Source of the DNA: an uncultured Collinsella sp.
Lineage (GTDB): Bacteria; Actinomycetota; Coriobacteriia; Coriobacteriales; Coriobacteriaceae
Reading direction: 5' to 3'
Assembly (NCBI GenBank): GCA_934643435.1
Contig: CAKUCJ010000050.1
Span: 1 to 8,054 of the forward strand
Length of the DNA stretch: 8,054 nucleotides
Position numbers and translations under genes: made by a program. Positions 1 through 7,031 of the stretch are shown in pieces (the stretch's first letter is position 1; the number at the start of each line of letters is the position of its first letter). Under the pieces are notes generated by a model. It was not told the DNA's origin and did no database searches. It saw only the letters and a program-made list of their open reading frames with translations.

Positions 1-22
1 CTTGCAAATGAAGTTGTAATTG

Positions 23-55
23 AAAGAAGTGGGGTTTCGGCCCCGCTTCTTTTTT
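23..55 (+). terminator. Intrinsic terminator or leader attenuator upstream of rimP
   Basis: Bases 23-34 pair with 41-52 in a stem of about 12 bp (one G-U pair, G/C-rich at the top) around a six-base loop. The T run at 50-55 gives the classic rho-independent shape. The T tract ends 8 nt before the rimP Shine-Dalgarno and 20 nt before its ATG, which leaves no room for a full promoter in between. It may end an upstream transcript that partly reads through, or act as an attenuator in the operon leader. The structure is clear; the role is inferred. Confidence 0.8.
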
Positions 56-63
56 GTATGGAT

Positions 64-68
64 GGAGG
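64..68 (+). promoter_or_regulatory. Shine-Dalgarno site that fixes the rimP start
   Basis: GGAGG lies 7 nt before the ATG at 76. An in-frame ATG at 58 lies upstream of this site and directly after the T tract of the hairpin, with no ribosome site of its own. The ATG at 76 is therefore the better start, and the protein loses six residues relative to the longer reading. Confidence 0.85.
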
Positions 69-75
69 TGCCGCA

Positions 76-570
76 ATGGTCAAGACCAAGACCGAGCAGG
101 CGATCATCGACGCGCTCGAGGCCGTCGCTCCACAGCACGATGTCGACATCGTCGACGTTGAGCTCGTGGGTGCCACCAAGGCCCCCTGCGTGCGTGTGCG
201 TATCGAGGGTGCCGAGGGTCAGAGCCTGTCGCTCAACGACGTCACGGCCAACACCAAGTGGGTCGGCGATGTGATTGAGGAGCTCGACCCCATCTCTTCG
301 AGCTATACGCTCGAGGTGTCGAGCCCGGGTATGGCGCGCCCGCTGCGCCGCCCGCGCGACTTTGCCCGCTTTGTGGGCGAGAACTGCGAGCTCACCTCTA
401 CCGCCACCGAGGGCCGTCGCAAGTACGCCGGCAAGATTGCCGCCGCGACCGAGACGAACGTGACCCTCGAGCTCGAGGACGGCGAGTCCGTCACCCTCGA
501 TTTCTCTGATGTCAAAAAGTGCAAGTTGAAGCCCACCTACGACTTCAAGCCCGCGAAGGAAGGAAAGTAA
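76..570 (+). CDS. rimP: Ribosome maturation factor RimP
   Basis: RimP binds the 30S subunit in the cytoplasm and is needed for late maturation of its head region. The 164-residue product has the usual length and two-domain layout. The N-terminal alpha/beta domain (about 1-85) ends in the family hallmark LEVSSPG, with SSPG at 82-85 followed by a conserved RPL. A small beta-barrel domain (about 90-155) follows, and the protein ends in a lysine-rich tail. I chose the ATG at 76 because a strong GGAGG site lies 7 nt upstream of it, between it and the alternative ATG at 58. Its stop is 1 nt before the nusA ATG, and the nusA ribosome site is inside its last codons, so the two are probably translationally coupled. 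rimP directly before nusA is the standard order in most bacteria. Confidence 0.97.
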   Translation: MVKTKTEQAIIDALEAVAPQHDVDIVDVELVGATKAPCVRVRIEGAEGQSLSLNDVTANTKWVGDVIEELDPISSSYTLEVSSPGMARPLRRPRDFARFVGENCELTSTATEGRRKYAGKIAAATETNVTLELEDGESVTLDFSDVKKCKLKPTYDFKPAKEGK

Positions 571-571
571 G

Positions 572-1819
572 ATGGCAGCATCCGACATGATGTCCGCCCT
601 GATGGAGCTTTGCCAGGAGAAGCACATCGACCAGCTCTACCTGATCGACCGCCTGGAGCAGTCGCTCGCCAAGAGCTATGCCGAGATCCTGCATCTTGAG
701 TGGGGCGCCAAGGTGACCATCGACCGCACCACCGGCAAGATCTACGTCTACCGCCTGGAGCCGATCGACGATTCCATGGACGAGGAGGGCAACTTCACCG
801 AGTTCGAGGAGATCGACGTCACCCCCAAGAACACGAGCCGCATCGCCGCCCAGCACGCCAAGGCCGAGATCAACGCCATCGTGCGCAACTCCGCCCGCGA
901 GCAGATCTACGAGGAGTTCTCCGGCCGCATCGGCGATCTCATCAGCGGTACCGTGCTGCAGTCCACGCCCGACTTCACGATCGTCAAGATCCGTGAGGGC
1001 GTCGAGGCCGAGCTTCCTCACTTCGACCAGCGCCGTTACGAAAACGAGCGCAACGAGCGTCCGATGGGCGAGCGCTACCTGCACAACCAGCACATCAAGG
1101 CCGTGATCATCGACGTCCGCGACCCCAACTCCAACCTTCAGCCGGTTCGCGGCGAGCACAGCCGTCCGCCTATCGTCATCTCCCGTACCCACCCCGAGCT
1201 CATGCGTCGTCTGTTTGAGCAGGAGGTGCCCGAGATCTATGAGGGCACCGTCCAGATCAAGTCGATCGCCCGCGAGCCCGGCCAGCGATCCAAGGTCGCC
1301 GTCCACTCGCTCGATGACCGCCTGGATCCCGTGGGCGCCTGCGTCGGCCCCAAGGGCAGCCGCGTGCGCGCCGTCGTGGGCGAGCTCCGTGGCGAGCGCG
1401 TCGACGTCATCCTGTGGGATGCCGATCCGGCCGTCTACGTCGCCAACGCCCTGTCGCCCGCCAAGGTCACCCGCGTCCTCATCGACGAGGAGAAGGCCTA
1501 CGCCGGCGTCATCGTGCCCGACGACCAGCTGTCCCTCGCCATCGGCAAGGAGGGCCAGAACGCCCGCCTCGCCGCACGCCTGACCGGCTGGCACATCGAC
1601 ATCAAGTCCGAGACCCTTGCCGCCGACATCCTCAAGAACGTTCCCGTTCACGAGGAGCCCGCCGCCGACCTGATCGGTGACGAGGAGGACGAGGACGTCC
1701 GTCGCTGCGAGTACGTGTCCGAGGACGGCATCCAGTGCCGCAACCAGGCCCGTCCCGGCTCCCGTTTCTGCGGTGTCCACGACACCGACGCCTTCGATGA
1801 TGCGGAGGACCTGATCTAG
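572..1819 (+). CDS. nusA: Transcription termination/antitermination factor NusA with a Cys/His tail
   Basis: NusA binds RNA polymerase and nascent RNA and modulates pausing, intrinsic termination and rRNA antitermination. In the 415 residues I see the polymerase-binding N-terminal domain (about 1-118), an S1 domain (about 120-195) and a conserved SRTHPEL joint at 204-210. KH1 has GPKG at 259-262 and KH2 has GKEG at 325-328. The core ends near 346 at the conserved IDIKSE. The tail is unusual: an acidic stretch (370-375), then C379, C389, C400 and H403 in a C-x9-C-x10-C-x2-H pattern, and a second acidic end. This resembles a small zinc-binding knuckle and is not the acidic-repeat module of E. 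coli NusA. The ribosome site AAGGAAGG at 556-563 lies inside rimP. Family identity is certain; the tail's role is unknown. Confidence 0.98.
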   Translation: MAASDMMSALMELCQEKHIDQLYLIDRLEQSLAKSYAEILHLEWGAKVTIDRTTGKIYVYRLEPIDDSMDEEGNFTEFEEIDVTPKNTSRIAAQHAKAEINAIVRNSAREQIYEEFSGRIGDLISGTVLQSTPDFTIVKIREGVEAELPHFDQRRYENERNERPMGERYLHNQHIKAVIIDVRDPNSNLQPVRGEHSRPPIVISRTHPELMRRLFEQEVPEIYEGTVQIKSIAREPGQRSKVAVHSLDDRLDPVGACVGPKGSRVRAVVGELRGERVDVILWDADPAVYVANALSPAKVTRVLIDEEKAYAGVIVPDDQLSLAIGKEGQNARLAARLTGWHIDIKSETLAADILKNVPVHEEPAADLIGDEEDEDVRRCEYVSEDGIQCRNQARPGSRFCGVHDTDAFDDAEDLI

Positions 1820-1828
1820 CGCGCGGTC

Positions 1829-1849
1829 GCGCCGGGCAGGTCCCGGCGC
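1829..1849 (+). other. Perfect 8-bp hairpin after nusA
   Basis: GCGCCGGG (1829-1836) and CCCGGCGC (1842-1849) are exact inverted repeats around a five-base loop. No T tract follows, so it is not a normal intrinsic terminator, and infB still has to be transcribed through it. A weaker 4-bp alternative (1821-1824 with 1829-1832) would compete for the same 5' arm. An RNA processing site, a transcript-stabilising stem or a pause site are possible roles; none is shown by the sequence. Confidence 0.6.
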
Positions 1850-1874
1850 ATCTCCCACGCTCGTTCAGTCTCTA

Positions 1875-1889
1875 GGCACCCAAGGTGCC
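1875..1889 (+). other. Short perfect hairpin upstream of the infB ribosome site
   Basis: GGCACC (1875-1880) and GGTGCC (1884-1889) pair perfectly over a three-base loop. The stem ends 5 nt before the purine-rich infB ribosome-binding region (1895-1904) and does not cover it. It could set transcript stability or the accessibility of the infB leader, but chance cannot be excluded for a 6-bp stem in GC-rich DNA. Confidence 0.45.
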
Positions 1890-1910
1890 AGAAAGGGTAG
1901 GTGAAGTCAT

Positions 1911-4625
1911 ATGGCAAAAGTCCGTGTGTCCACCCTGGCCAAAGAGTTCGGCATGACCTCCAAGGAACTGATGGGTCATCTCGCCGATATGAAGATTCCC
2001 GCTAAGTCCGCTTCCTCCGCCCTGGAGGACGCTTACGTCGCCATGGTCCGCAAGCAGCTCGCCTCGGTGATCGAGGCCCGCGCCCAGGAAGTCGAGGCCG
2101 CCAAGCAGGCCGAGGAGGAGGCAGCCGCCGCCGAGGAGGCAGCACGCGCTGCCGAGGCCGAGCGCGAGCGCATCGCCGCCGAGAAGGCACGCGAGGAGGA
2201 GCGCCGCCAGTTCGCCGCCGCCCAGGCTGCCGAGGAGGCCGCCCGCGCCGAGGCCGAGGCCAAGAAGAAGGCCGAGCAGGAGCGTCTTGCTCGCGAGAAG
2301 GAGGAGGCTGCCCGCGAGGCCCAGCGCCGCGCCGTTCCCGCTTCCGACTCCGGGTCGCGCTTCCGTTCGCTGCTCGACCAGATCGCCGCACAGGAGACCG
2401 TGCTCAAGGAGAAGAAGGACGCCGAGCAGAAGGCCAAGGCCGAGCGCGCTGCCGAGCGCGGCAACCGTCGTGGCGGCAACAACGACCGTCGCGGTGGCCG
2501 TCGTAACGATCGCAACGCCTCCGACAACAACTCCGAGCGCAACGCCTCCGAGAGCCGTCCCCACAGCCATCGCACCAATGCCAGCAACAACGTCGCTGCC
2601 GGCATGGACTTCCCCAACCCCGACAAACAGGGCAAGGGCAAGAAGCGCAAGGGCGGTCACAACAACGAAGAGGACCACTACAGCCGCATGGCTCGCGAGG
2701 CCGAGGAGTACAGCCGCGAGAAGGTGCTCGAGGAGGCCCGCGCCGCCGTCGAGGAGGCCTCTCGCGAGTCCACCGGTCGCCGCAAGAAGCGCAAGGAGAA
2801 GCGTGAGCGCGAGGCTGCAAAGGCTCAGGAGGAGCGCAAGATTGAGGAGGCGCTGGCCCAGGGCGTGAACCCCGAGGACCTCGACGCCATCAAGGTCTCC
2901 CAGGGCGTTACCGTCCAGGAGCTCGCCGAGGCGCTCGACGTTCCGGCCAACGACATCATCAAGCGCCTGTTCCTGCTGGGCACGCCGCTTACCATGACGC
3001 AGTCTATGTCCGACGACCTCGTCGAGCTCGTCGCCGACGACCTGGGCCGTCAGATCAAGATCATCACCCCCGAGGAGGAGAACACCTTCTCGTTCTACGA
3101 CGATCCCGCCGATCTTAAGCCCCGCGCCCCGGTCGTCACCGTCATGGGTCACGTCGACCACGGCAAGACGAGCCTGCTCGACGCCATCCGTCACACCGGC
3201 GTCGCTGCCGGCGAGGCGGGCGGCATTACGCAGGCCATCGGCGCTTCGCAGGTCATGATCAACGACCGCAAGATCACCTTCATCGATACCCCTGGCCACG
3301 CTACCTTTACGGCTATGCGTGCCCGTGGCGCCAAGGTGACCGACATCGTCATCCTGATCGTCGCCGCCGACGACGGTGTCATGCCCCAGACCGTCGAGTC
3401 GATCAACCACGCCAAGGCCGCCGGCGTACCCATCGTCGTCGCCGTCAACAAGATCGATAAGCCCGGCGCCAACCCCGACCGCGTGCGCCAGGAGCTCACC
3501 GAGTACGGCGTCATCCCCGAGGAGTGGGGCGGACAGAACATGTTCGTCAACATCTCGGCCAAGCAGAAGATCGGTATCGACGACCTTCTGGAGACCGTGC
3601 TGCTCCAGGCCGACGTGCTCGAGCTCAAGGCCAACCCGGACACCTTTGCCTCCGGCAACGTCCTCGAGGCCAAGCTCGATAAGGGCCGCGGCTCGGTCGC
3701 TACCGTGCTCGTGACCCGCGGTACCCTGCACGTGGGCGATACGCTGGTTGCTGGTCTTACCTATGGCCGTGTCCGCGCCATGCTCGACCCCAAGGGCCGC
3801 GCCGTCACCGAGGCCGGTCCCTCCGACGCCGTCGAGATTCTGGGCCTGCAGTCCGTGCCCAACGCCGGTGACGAGTTCCGCGTGTTCGAAGACGACCGCG
3901 ACGCGCGCCAGCTCGCCGAGCAGCGCTCGCTCAAGGCCCGCATCGAGGAGCAGAGCCGCGTGAAGCACGTGACGCTCGAGAACCTCTTCGAGACCATCGC
4001 CGACGCCGAGGTCAAGGAGCTCAACCTGATCATCAAGGCCGACGTCCAGGGTTCCATCGAAGCCCTTCAGGACTCGCTCGACAAGATGGATCAGTCCGAG
4101 GTCCGCATCAACACGATCCACTCCGCCGTCGGTGCCATCAACGAGACCGACGTCGTCCTGGCCGACGCCTCCAACGCCATTATCATCGGCTTTGGCGTCC
4201 GTCCCGACGGTAAGGCCCGCTCCGCTGCCGAGCGCGAGGGCGTCGAGATCCGTTGCTACGACGTTATCTACAAGTGCCTCGAGGAGCTCGACGCCGCCCG
4301 TATCGGCATGCTCAAGCCCACCGAGGTCGAGGTCTCCACAGGCACCGCAACCGTTCTGGACACCTTCAAGGTGCCCAAAGTCGGTATCGCCGCCGGTGTC
4401 CGCGTCGAAGAGGGCGAGATCGCCGCGACCGATTCCGTGCGCCTGGTGCGCGACGGCATCGTGGTCTTCAACGGTAAAATCGCCTCGATGCGCCACTACA
4501 AGGACGAGGCCAAGAGCCTTAAGAGCGGCTCCGAGGGCGGTATTGGCCTGGAGAACTTCCAGGACATCAAGCCTGGCGACACCATTGAGGGCTACCGCAT
4601 CGACCAGGTTGCCCGTACCGAGTAG
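1911..4625 (+). CDS. infB: Translation initiation factor IF-2
   Basis: IF-2 is the GTPase that places initiator fMet-tRNA on the 30S subunit and promotes 50S joining. The 904 residues contain a first IF2_N module (about 3-48), an Ala/Glu/Arg-rich coiled-coil-like stretch (about 53-140), an Arg/Gly/Asn-rich disordered stretch (about 183-230), a second charged helical stretch, and a second IF2_N module (about 322-375). The G domain follows: GHVDHGKT at 413-420 (G1), GIT at 438-440 (G2), DTPGH at 459-463 (G3), NKID at 513-516 (G4), SAK at 549-551 (G5). Domains II and III and the fMet-tRNA-binding C2 domain complete the protein. The usual ECG triplet near the C-terminus reads EGG here (Gly876). 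The start has AGGTGA 6 nt upstream. It is the longest gene in the window and intact. Confidence 0.98.
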   Translation: MAKVRVSTLAKEFGMTSKELMGHLADMKIPAKSASSALEDAYVAMVRKQLASVIEARAQEVEAAKQAEEEAAAAEEAARAAEAERERIAAEKAREEERRQFAAAQAAEEAARAEAEAKKKAEQERLAREKEEAAREAQRRAVPASDSGSRFRSLLDQIAAQETVLKEKKDAEQKAKAERAAERGNRRGGNNDRRGGRRNDRNASDNNSERNASESRPHSHRTNASNNVAAGMDFPNPDKQGKGKKRKGGHNNEEDHYSRMAREAEEYSREKVLEEARAAVEEASRESTGRRKKRKEKREREAAKAQEERKIEEALAQGVNPEDLDAIKVSQGVTVQELAEALDVPANDIIKRLFLLGTPLTMTQSMSDDLVELVADDLGRQIKIITPEEENTFSFYDDPADLKPRAPVVTVMGHVDHGKTSLLDAIRHTGVAAGEAGGITQAIGASQVMINDRKITFIDTPGHATFTAMRARGAKVTDIVILIVAADDGVMPQTVESINHAKAAGVPIVVAVNKIDKPGANPDRVRQELTEYGVIPEEWGGQNMFVNISAKQKIGIDDLLETVLLQADVLELKANPDTFASGNVLEAKLDKGRGSVATVLVTRGTLHVGDTLVAGLTYGRVRAMLDPKGRAVTEAGPSDAVEILGLQSVPNAGDEFRVFEDDRDARQLAEQRSLKARIEEQSRVKHVTLENLFETIADAEVKELNLIIKADVQGSIEALQDSLDKMDQSEVRINTIHSAVGAINETDVVLADASNAIIIGFGVRPDGKARSAAEREGVEIRCYDVIYKCLEELDAARIGMLKPTEVEVSTGTATVLDTFKVPKVGIAAGVRVEEGEIAATDSVRLVRDGIVVFNGKIASMRHYKDEAKSLKSGSEGGIGLENFQDIKPGDTIEGYRIDQVARTE

Positions 4626-4636
4626 GGGGTAGCGCT

Positions 4637-5047
4637 ATGAAGCAAACGCAGGCAACCCGCCGTTTGGGCGAGCAGCTTCGCGAGAAGCTCGGTTATATCC
4701 TGCTCTTTGAGGTTTCCGATCCGCGTCTCGACCTGGTCACCCTGACCGCGGTCGAGGTCGCGGTGGACCGTTCGTTCGCGCGCGTGTACGTGTCGTGCGA
4801 CGCGAGCCGCTACGACGAGGTCATGGAGGCGCTCGCCAGCGCCAAGGGCCGCATCCGTAGCCTGCTGGCCCGCTCGCTCGATTGGCGCGTCACGCCCGAG
4901 CTCGATTTTCGCATCGATCGCTCGACCGATGAGGCCGAGCGCATCACGCGTGCGCTGGAAAACGTTCCCGCCACGCTTGCGATCGAAAAGGACGAGGACG
5001 GTTATCCGATAGCGGATGCCGCCCAGGAGGCAGCTTTAGATGACTAA
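4637..5047 (+). CDS. rbfA: 30S ribosome-binding factor RbfA
   Basis: RbfA is a small KH-type protein that binds the immature 30S subunit near helix 1 of 16S rRNA and acts late in assembly, alongside RimP and before IF-2 use. The 136 residues match the family in length and motifs: an N-terminal helix, the conserved DPRL at 28-31, a beta strand with ARVYVS at 48-53, and TPELDFRID at 86-94. The acidic C-terminal tail (about 117-136) is beyond the KH fold and probably flexible. The start has a G-rich ribosome site (AGGGGGT at 4624-4630) overlapping the infB stop codon and 6 nt before the ATG. Its last 8 nt overlap nrnA, and the nrnA ribosome site AGGAGG lies inside its coding end, which suggests coupling. 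Confidence 0.96.
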   Translation: MKQTQATRRLGEQLREKLGYILLFEVSDPRLDLVTLTAVEVAVDRSFARVYVSCDASRYDEVMEALASAKGRIRSLLARSLDWRVTPELDFRIDRSTDEAERITRALENVPATLAIEKDEDGYPIADAAQEAALDD

Positions 5048-6083
5048 TTCCGCCGATCTCGCCTCGTGCGAGTCTGCAGATATTCAGCGACGCATCCTCG
5101 AGCTCATCGAGGGTGCGTCCTCCATTGCGATTTCGGGACATACGTCTCCCGATGGCGACGCCCTGGGCTCCGTGCTGGGCCTGGGCCTTTCGCTTATGAA
5201 GTTTTTCCCCAACAAGGACATTGCCCTGCTGCTGGCAGACGATGACCCGGTTCCGCGCATCTACCGCTTTATGGAGGGTGCCGACCGTCTGGTGCCGGCA
5301 TCTGCGTATACTGGTAATCCGGACCTGTTCATCTCGGTGGACGTGCCAGTCGTCGAGCGTCTGAACAACTCCGCGGAGGTGCTCCGCCGCTCGTCGCATG
5401 TGGTGTGCTTCGATCACCATCCGGCACGCGAGGAATTTGCCGAGCTGAGCCTGAGGTGCGTCGACGCCGCGGCATGCGCTATGATCATCGACCGCTTTTT
5501 GGACAATTGCGGCATTGTCGCCCGCGATAACATCGCGACCTGTCTGCTGTGCGGCCTGGTTACCGATACCGGCCGTTTTCAGTACCAAAACGCCGATGCT
5601 GCTGCGTTCCATGCCGCCTCACGCTTGGTCGCACACGGTGCCGATCCGGCACGCGTTGCGCTCGAGGTCTACCAGAGCATGCGCGTCGAGTTCTTGCACC
5701 TCAAGTCCATCGTCATGGGCCGCATCAAGACGGTAGCCCACGGGCGCGTCGCGTATAGCTATGCGTACCAGAGCGACCTTGAGGCCTGCGGCGTCACCTC
5801 GGATGAGTGCGACGGCCTGGTCGACGTGGTGCGCTCGGTGATGGGCGTGGAGGTCTGCCTGTTCCTGAAGGGCATTGAGGGCGATACCAAGGTGCGCGGC
5901 AACCTGCGCTCCAAGGGCGACCTCAACGTGTCCGAGATCGCTGCTGCTTTTGGCGGAGGCGGACATCCCGCTGCCGCCGGTTTCTCCAACAACGGAACGA
6001 TTCTCGAGACGCTCACCGCGGCACTTCCCATGCTGACCGAGTTGGTAGGGGAGGATCCCGCTTCGGTGACCGTCGAGCTCTAA
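5040..6083 (+). CDS. nrnA: DHH/DHHA1 phosphoesterase, NrnA-like oligoribonuclease / pAp phosphatase
   Basis: Proteins of this family hydrolyse very short RNAs (nanoRNA) and often 3'-phosphoadenosine 5'-phosphate; some act on linear or cyclic dinucleotides. The 347 residues show the whole DHH metal site: GHTSPDGD (H34, D38, D40), the SVD strand ending at D101, the name-giving DHH at 125-127, and D176 in LVTDTGRF. The C-terminal DHHA1 domain carries GGGGHP at 305-310. There is no signal peptide, transmembrane segment or PAS/GGDEF part, so it is a stand-alone cytoplasmic NrnA type and not GdpP. The ATG at 5040 has a perfect AGGAGG 9 nt upstream and overlaps the end of rbfA by 8 nt. A place between rbfA and truB is common in Gram-positive bacteria. 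The exact substrate cannot be read from sequence. Confidence 0.93.
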   Translation: MTNSADLASCESADIQRRILELIEGASSIAISGHTSPDGDALGSVLGLGLSLMKFFPNKDIALLLADDDPVPRIYRFMEGADRLVPASAYTGNPDLFISVDVPVVERLNNSAEVLRRSSHVVCFDHHPAREEFAELSLRCVDAAACAMIIDRFLDNCGIVARDNIATCLLCGLVTDTGRFQYQNADAAAFHAASRLVAHGADPARVALEVYQSMRVEFLHLKSIVMGRIKTVAHGRVAYSYAYQSDLEACGVTSDECDGLVDVVRSVMGVEVCLFLKGIEGDTKVRGNLRSKGDLNVSEIAAAFGGGGHPAAAGFSNNGTILETLTAALPMLTELVGEDPASVTVEL

Positions 6084-6098
6084 CATTTTGGATGGTAC

Positions 6099-7031
6099 AT
6101 GGCTCGTCGTACGCCTTCTCAATTGAATATGCTGCTCGCCGTCGATAAACCGGTGGGCTGTACGTCCCACGATATGGTCTCGCAATGCCGACGCGCCCTC
6201 CATGAGCGGCGCGTCGGCCACGCTGGCACGCTCGACCCCATGGCATCGGGTGTCATGGTGGTGGGCGTTGGCCAGGCAACCCGTCTGCTGGGCATGCTGA
6301 CCCTCGATACCAAAAGCTATGTCGCTGACATCTCGTTTGGCGCCGAGACCAACACCGATGACGCGGAGGGCGAGGCCGTCCGCACCGTGGCTGTTGCCTC
6401 GGAGCTGCGCGATCCCGCTTATGCCCGCGAGCAATTGGCCGCCATGCTGGGCCCGCAGATGCAGGTGCCGCCGGCGTTTTCGGCCATCTCGGTTAACGGC
6501 GTCCGCGCCTACAAGTCTGCGCGCGAGGGCAATGCGGTTGATCTGCCTCCGCGCCCCGTCGAGGTCTATGCCGCCGACCTGATTGCCGTAAGCGGCGAGG
6601 GCGATACGTGCGTTTGGACCGTGGTGTTTTCGGTAAGCAAGGGCACCTACATCCGCGCGCTCGCTCGCGACCTGGGTCGCGCCTGCGATAGCGCCGCGCA
6701 TATTTCCGCGCTGCGTCGTACGGTCTCTGGCGTCGTTTCCATTGGTGCCTGCCATGCGGTCGAGGAGCTTTCTCCCGAGTCCGCTGCCGGCTTCGCTCTG
6801 GATCCCATCGCGGCTCTGGGCGCCACGCGCGTCGATTTGCCGGGCGATCTTGCCGACGACCTACTGTGCGGTCGACGTATTCCCGTCGAGCGTGCGCTTG
6901 CGAGCTTCGATTCGTCGAAGGCGCCGTTTGCGCTGGTGCTCGATGGGGGACTCAAGGCGCTCGCCCGCATTGAGAGCGGCCGCTTTGTGATGGAGCACGT
7001 CTTTCCGCAGGCGATCGGTGGTGTTCGATGA
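6099..7031 (+). CDS. truB: tRNA pseudouridine(55) synthase TruB
   Basis: TruB converts uridine 55 in the T-loop of tRNAs to pseudouridine and also acts as a tRNA folding chaperone. The 310 residues carry the catalytic GTLDP motif (43-47) with the nucleophile D46, the KSY motif with Y74, a QVPPAFSA block (122-129) and GTYIRALARDLG (182-193). A short PUA-like C-terminal region follows (about 240-305). The start is less sure than its neighbours. The ATG at 6099 has only a weak GGATGG close upstream (6090-6095), and an in-frame ATG at 6129 lies just before the conserved LLAVDKPVG. I kept 6099 because the extra ten residues are plausible and it leaves a 15-nt gap to nrnA. Its TGA overlaps the ribF start (ATGA). 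Confidence 0.96.
   Translation: MARRTPSQLNMLLAVDKPVGCTSHDMVSQCRRALHERRVGHAGTLDPMASGVMVVGVGQATRLLGMLTLDTKSYVADISFGAETNTDDAEGEAVRTVAVASELRDPAYAREQLAAMLGPQMQVPPAFSAISVNGVRAYKSAREGNAVDLPPRPVEVYAADLIAVSGEGDTCVWTVVFSVSKGTYIRALARDLGRACDSAAHISALRRTVSGVVSIGACHAVEELSPESAAGFALDPIAALGATRVDLPGDLADDLLCGRRIPVERALASFDSSKAPFALVLDGGLKALARIESGRFVMEHVFPQAIGGVR

Noticed and set aside
2..20. Promoter with TTGCAA and TGTAAT boxes
   Set aside because: The two boxes are only 7 nt apart, far below the usual 16-18 nt. A -10 box at 15-20 would need a -35 outside the window, so no promoter is listed.
58..75. Upstream ATG at 58 as the rimP start
   Set aside because: It would put the ribosome site GGAGG inside the coding region and leave only the terminator T tract in front of the start codon; the ATG at 76 has ideal spacing.
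1706..1780. The NusA tail as a fused YlxR protein
   Set aside because: YlxR is longer and carries a closely spaced Cys pair near its start. The C-x9-C-x10-C-x2-H spacing here and the absence of any other YlxR-like sequence do not fit.
1829..1849. Intrinsic terminator between nusA and infB
   Set aside because: The stem is strong but no T tract follows, and infB has no evident promoter of its own in the gap.
545..1858. A 437-codon minus-strand open frame opposite nusA
   Set aside because: Same phase effect as opposite infB: codon boundaries coincide with nusA and the frame stays open through avoidance of TTA, CTA and TCA. NusA on the plus strand explains the region fully.
2590..2870. Internal start for a shorter IF-2 form, as in E. 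coli
   Set aside because: Candidate in-frame ATG/GTG codons here (such as those at 2604, 2688 and 2867) lack a well-placed ribosome site. The many GAGGAG stretches are explained by Glu-rich coding sequence.
1872..4496. An 874-codon open frame on the minus strand inside infB, Leu/Gly/Val-rich
   Set aside because: It shares codon boundaries with infB, so its stops would need TTA, CTA or TCA codons in infB, which this GC-rich gene avoids. Its Leu-rich look is the mirror of the Glu/Lys-rich IF-2 codons. It matches no protein I know and has no sign of being translated.
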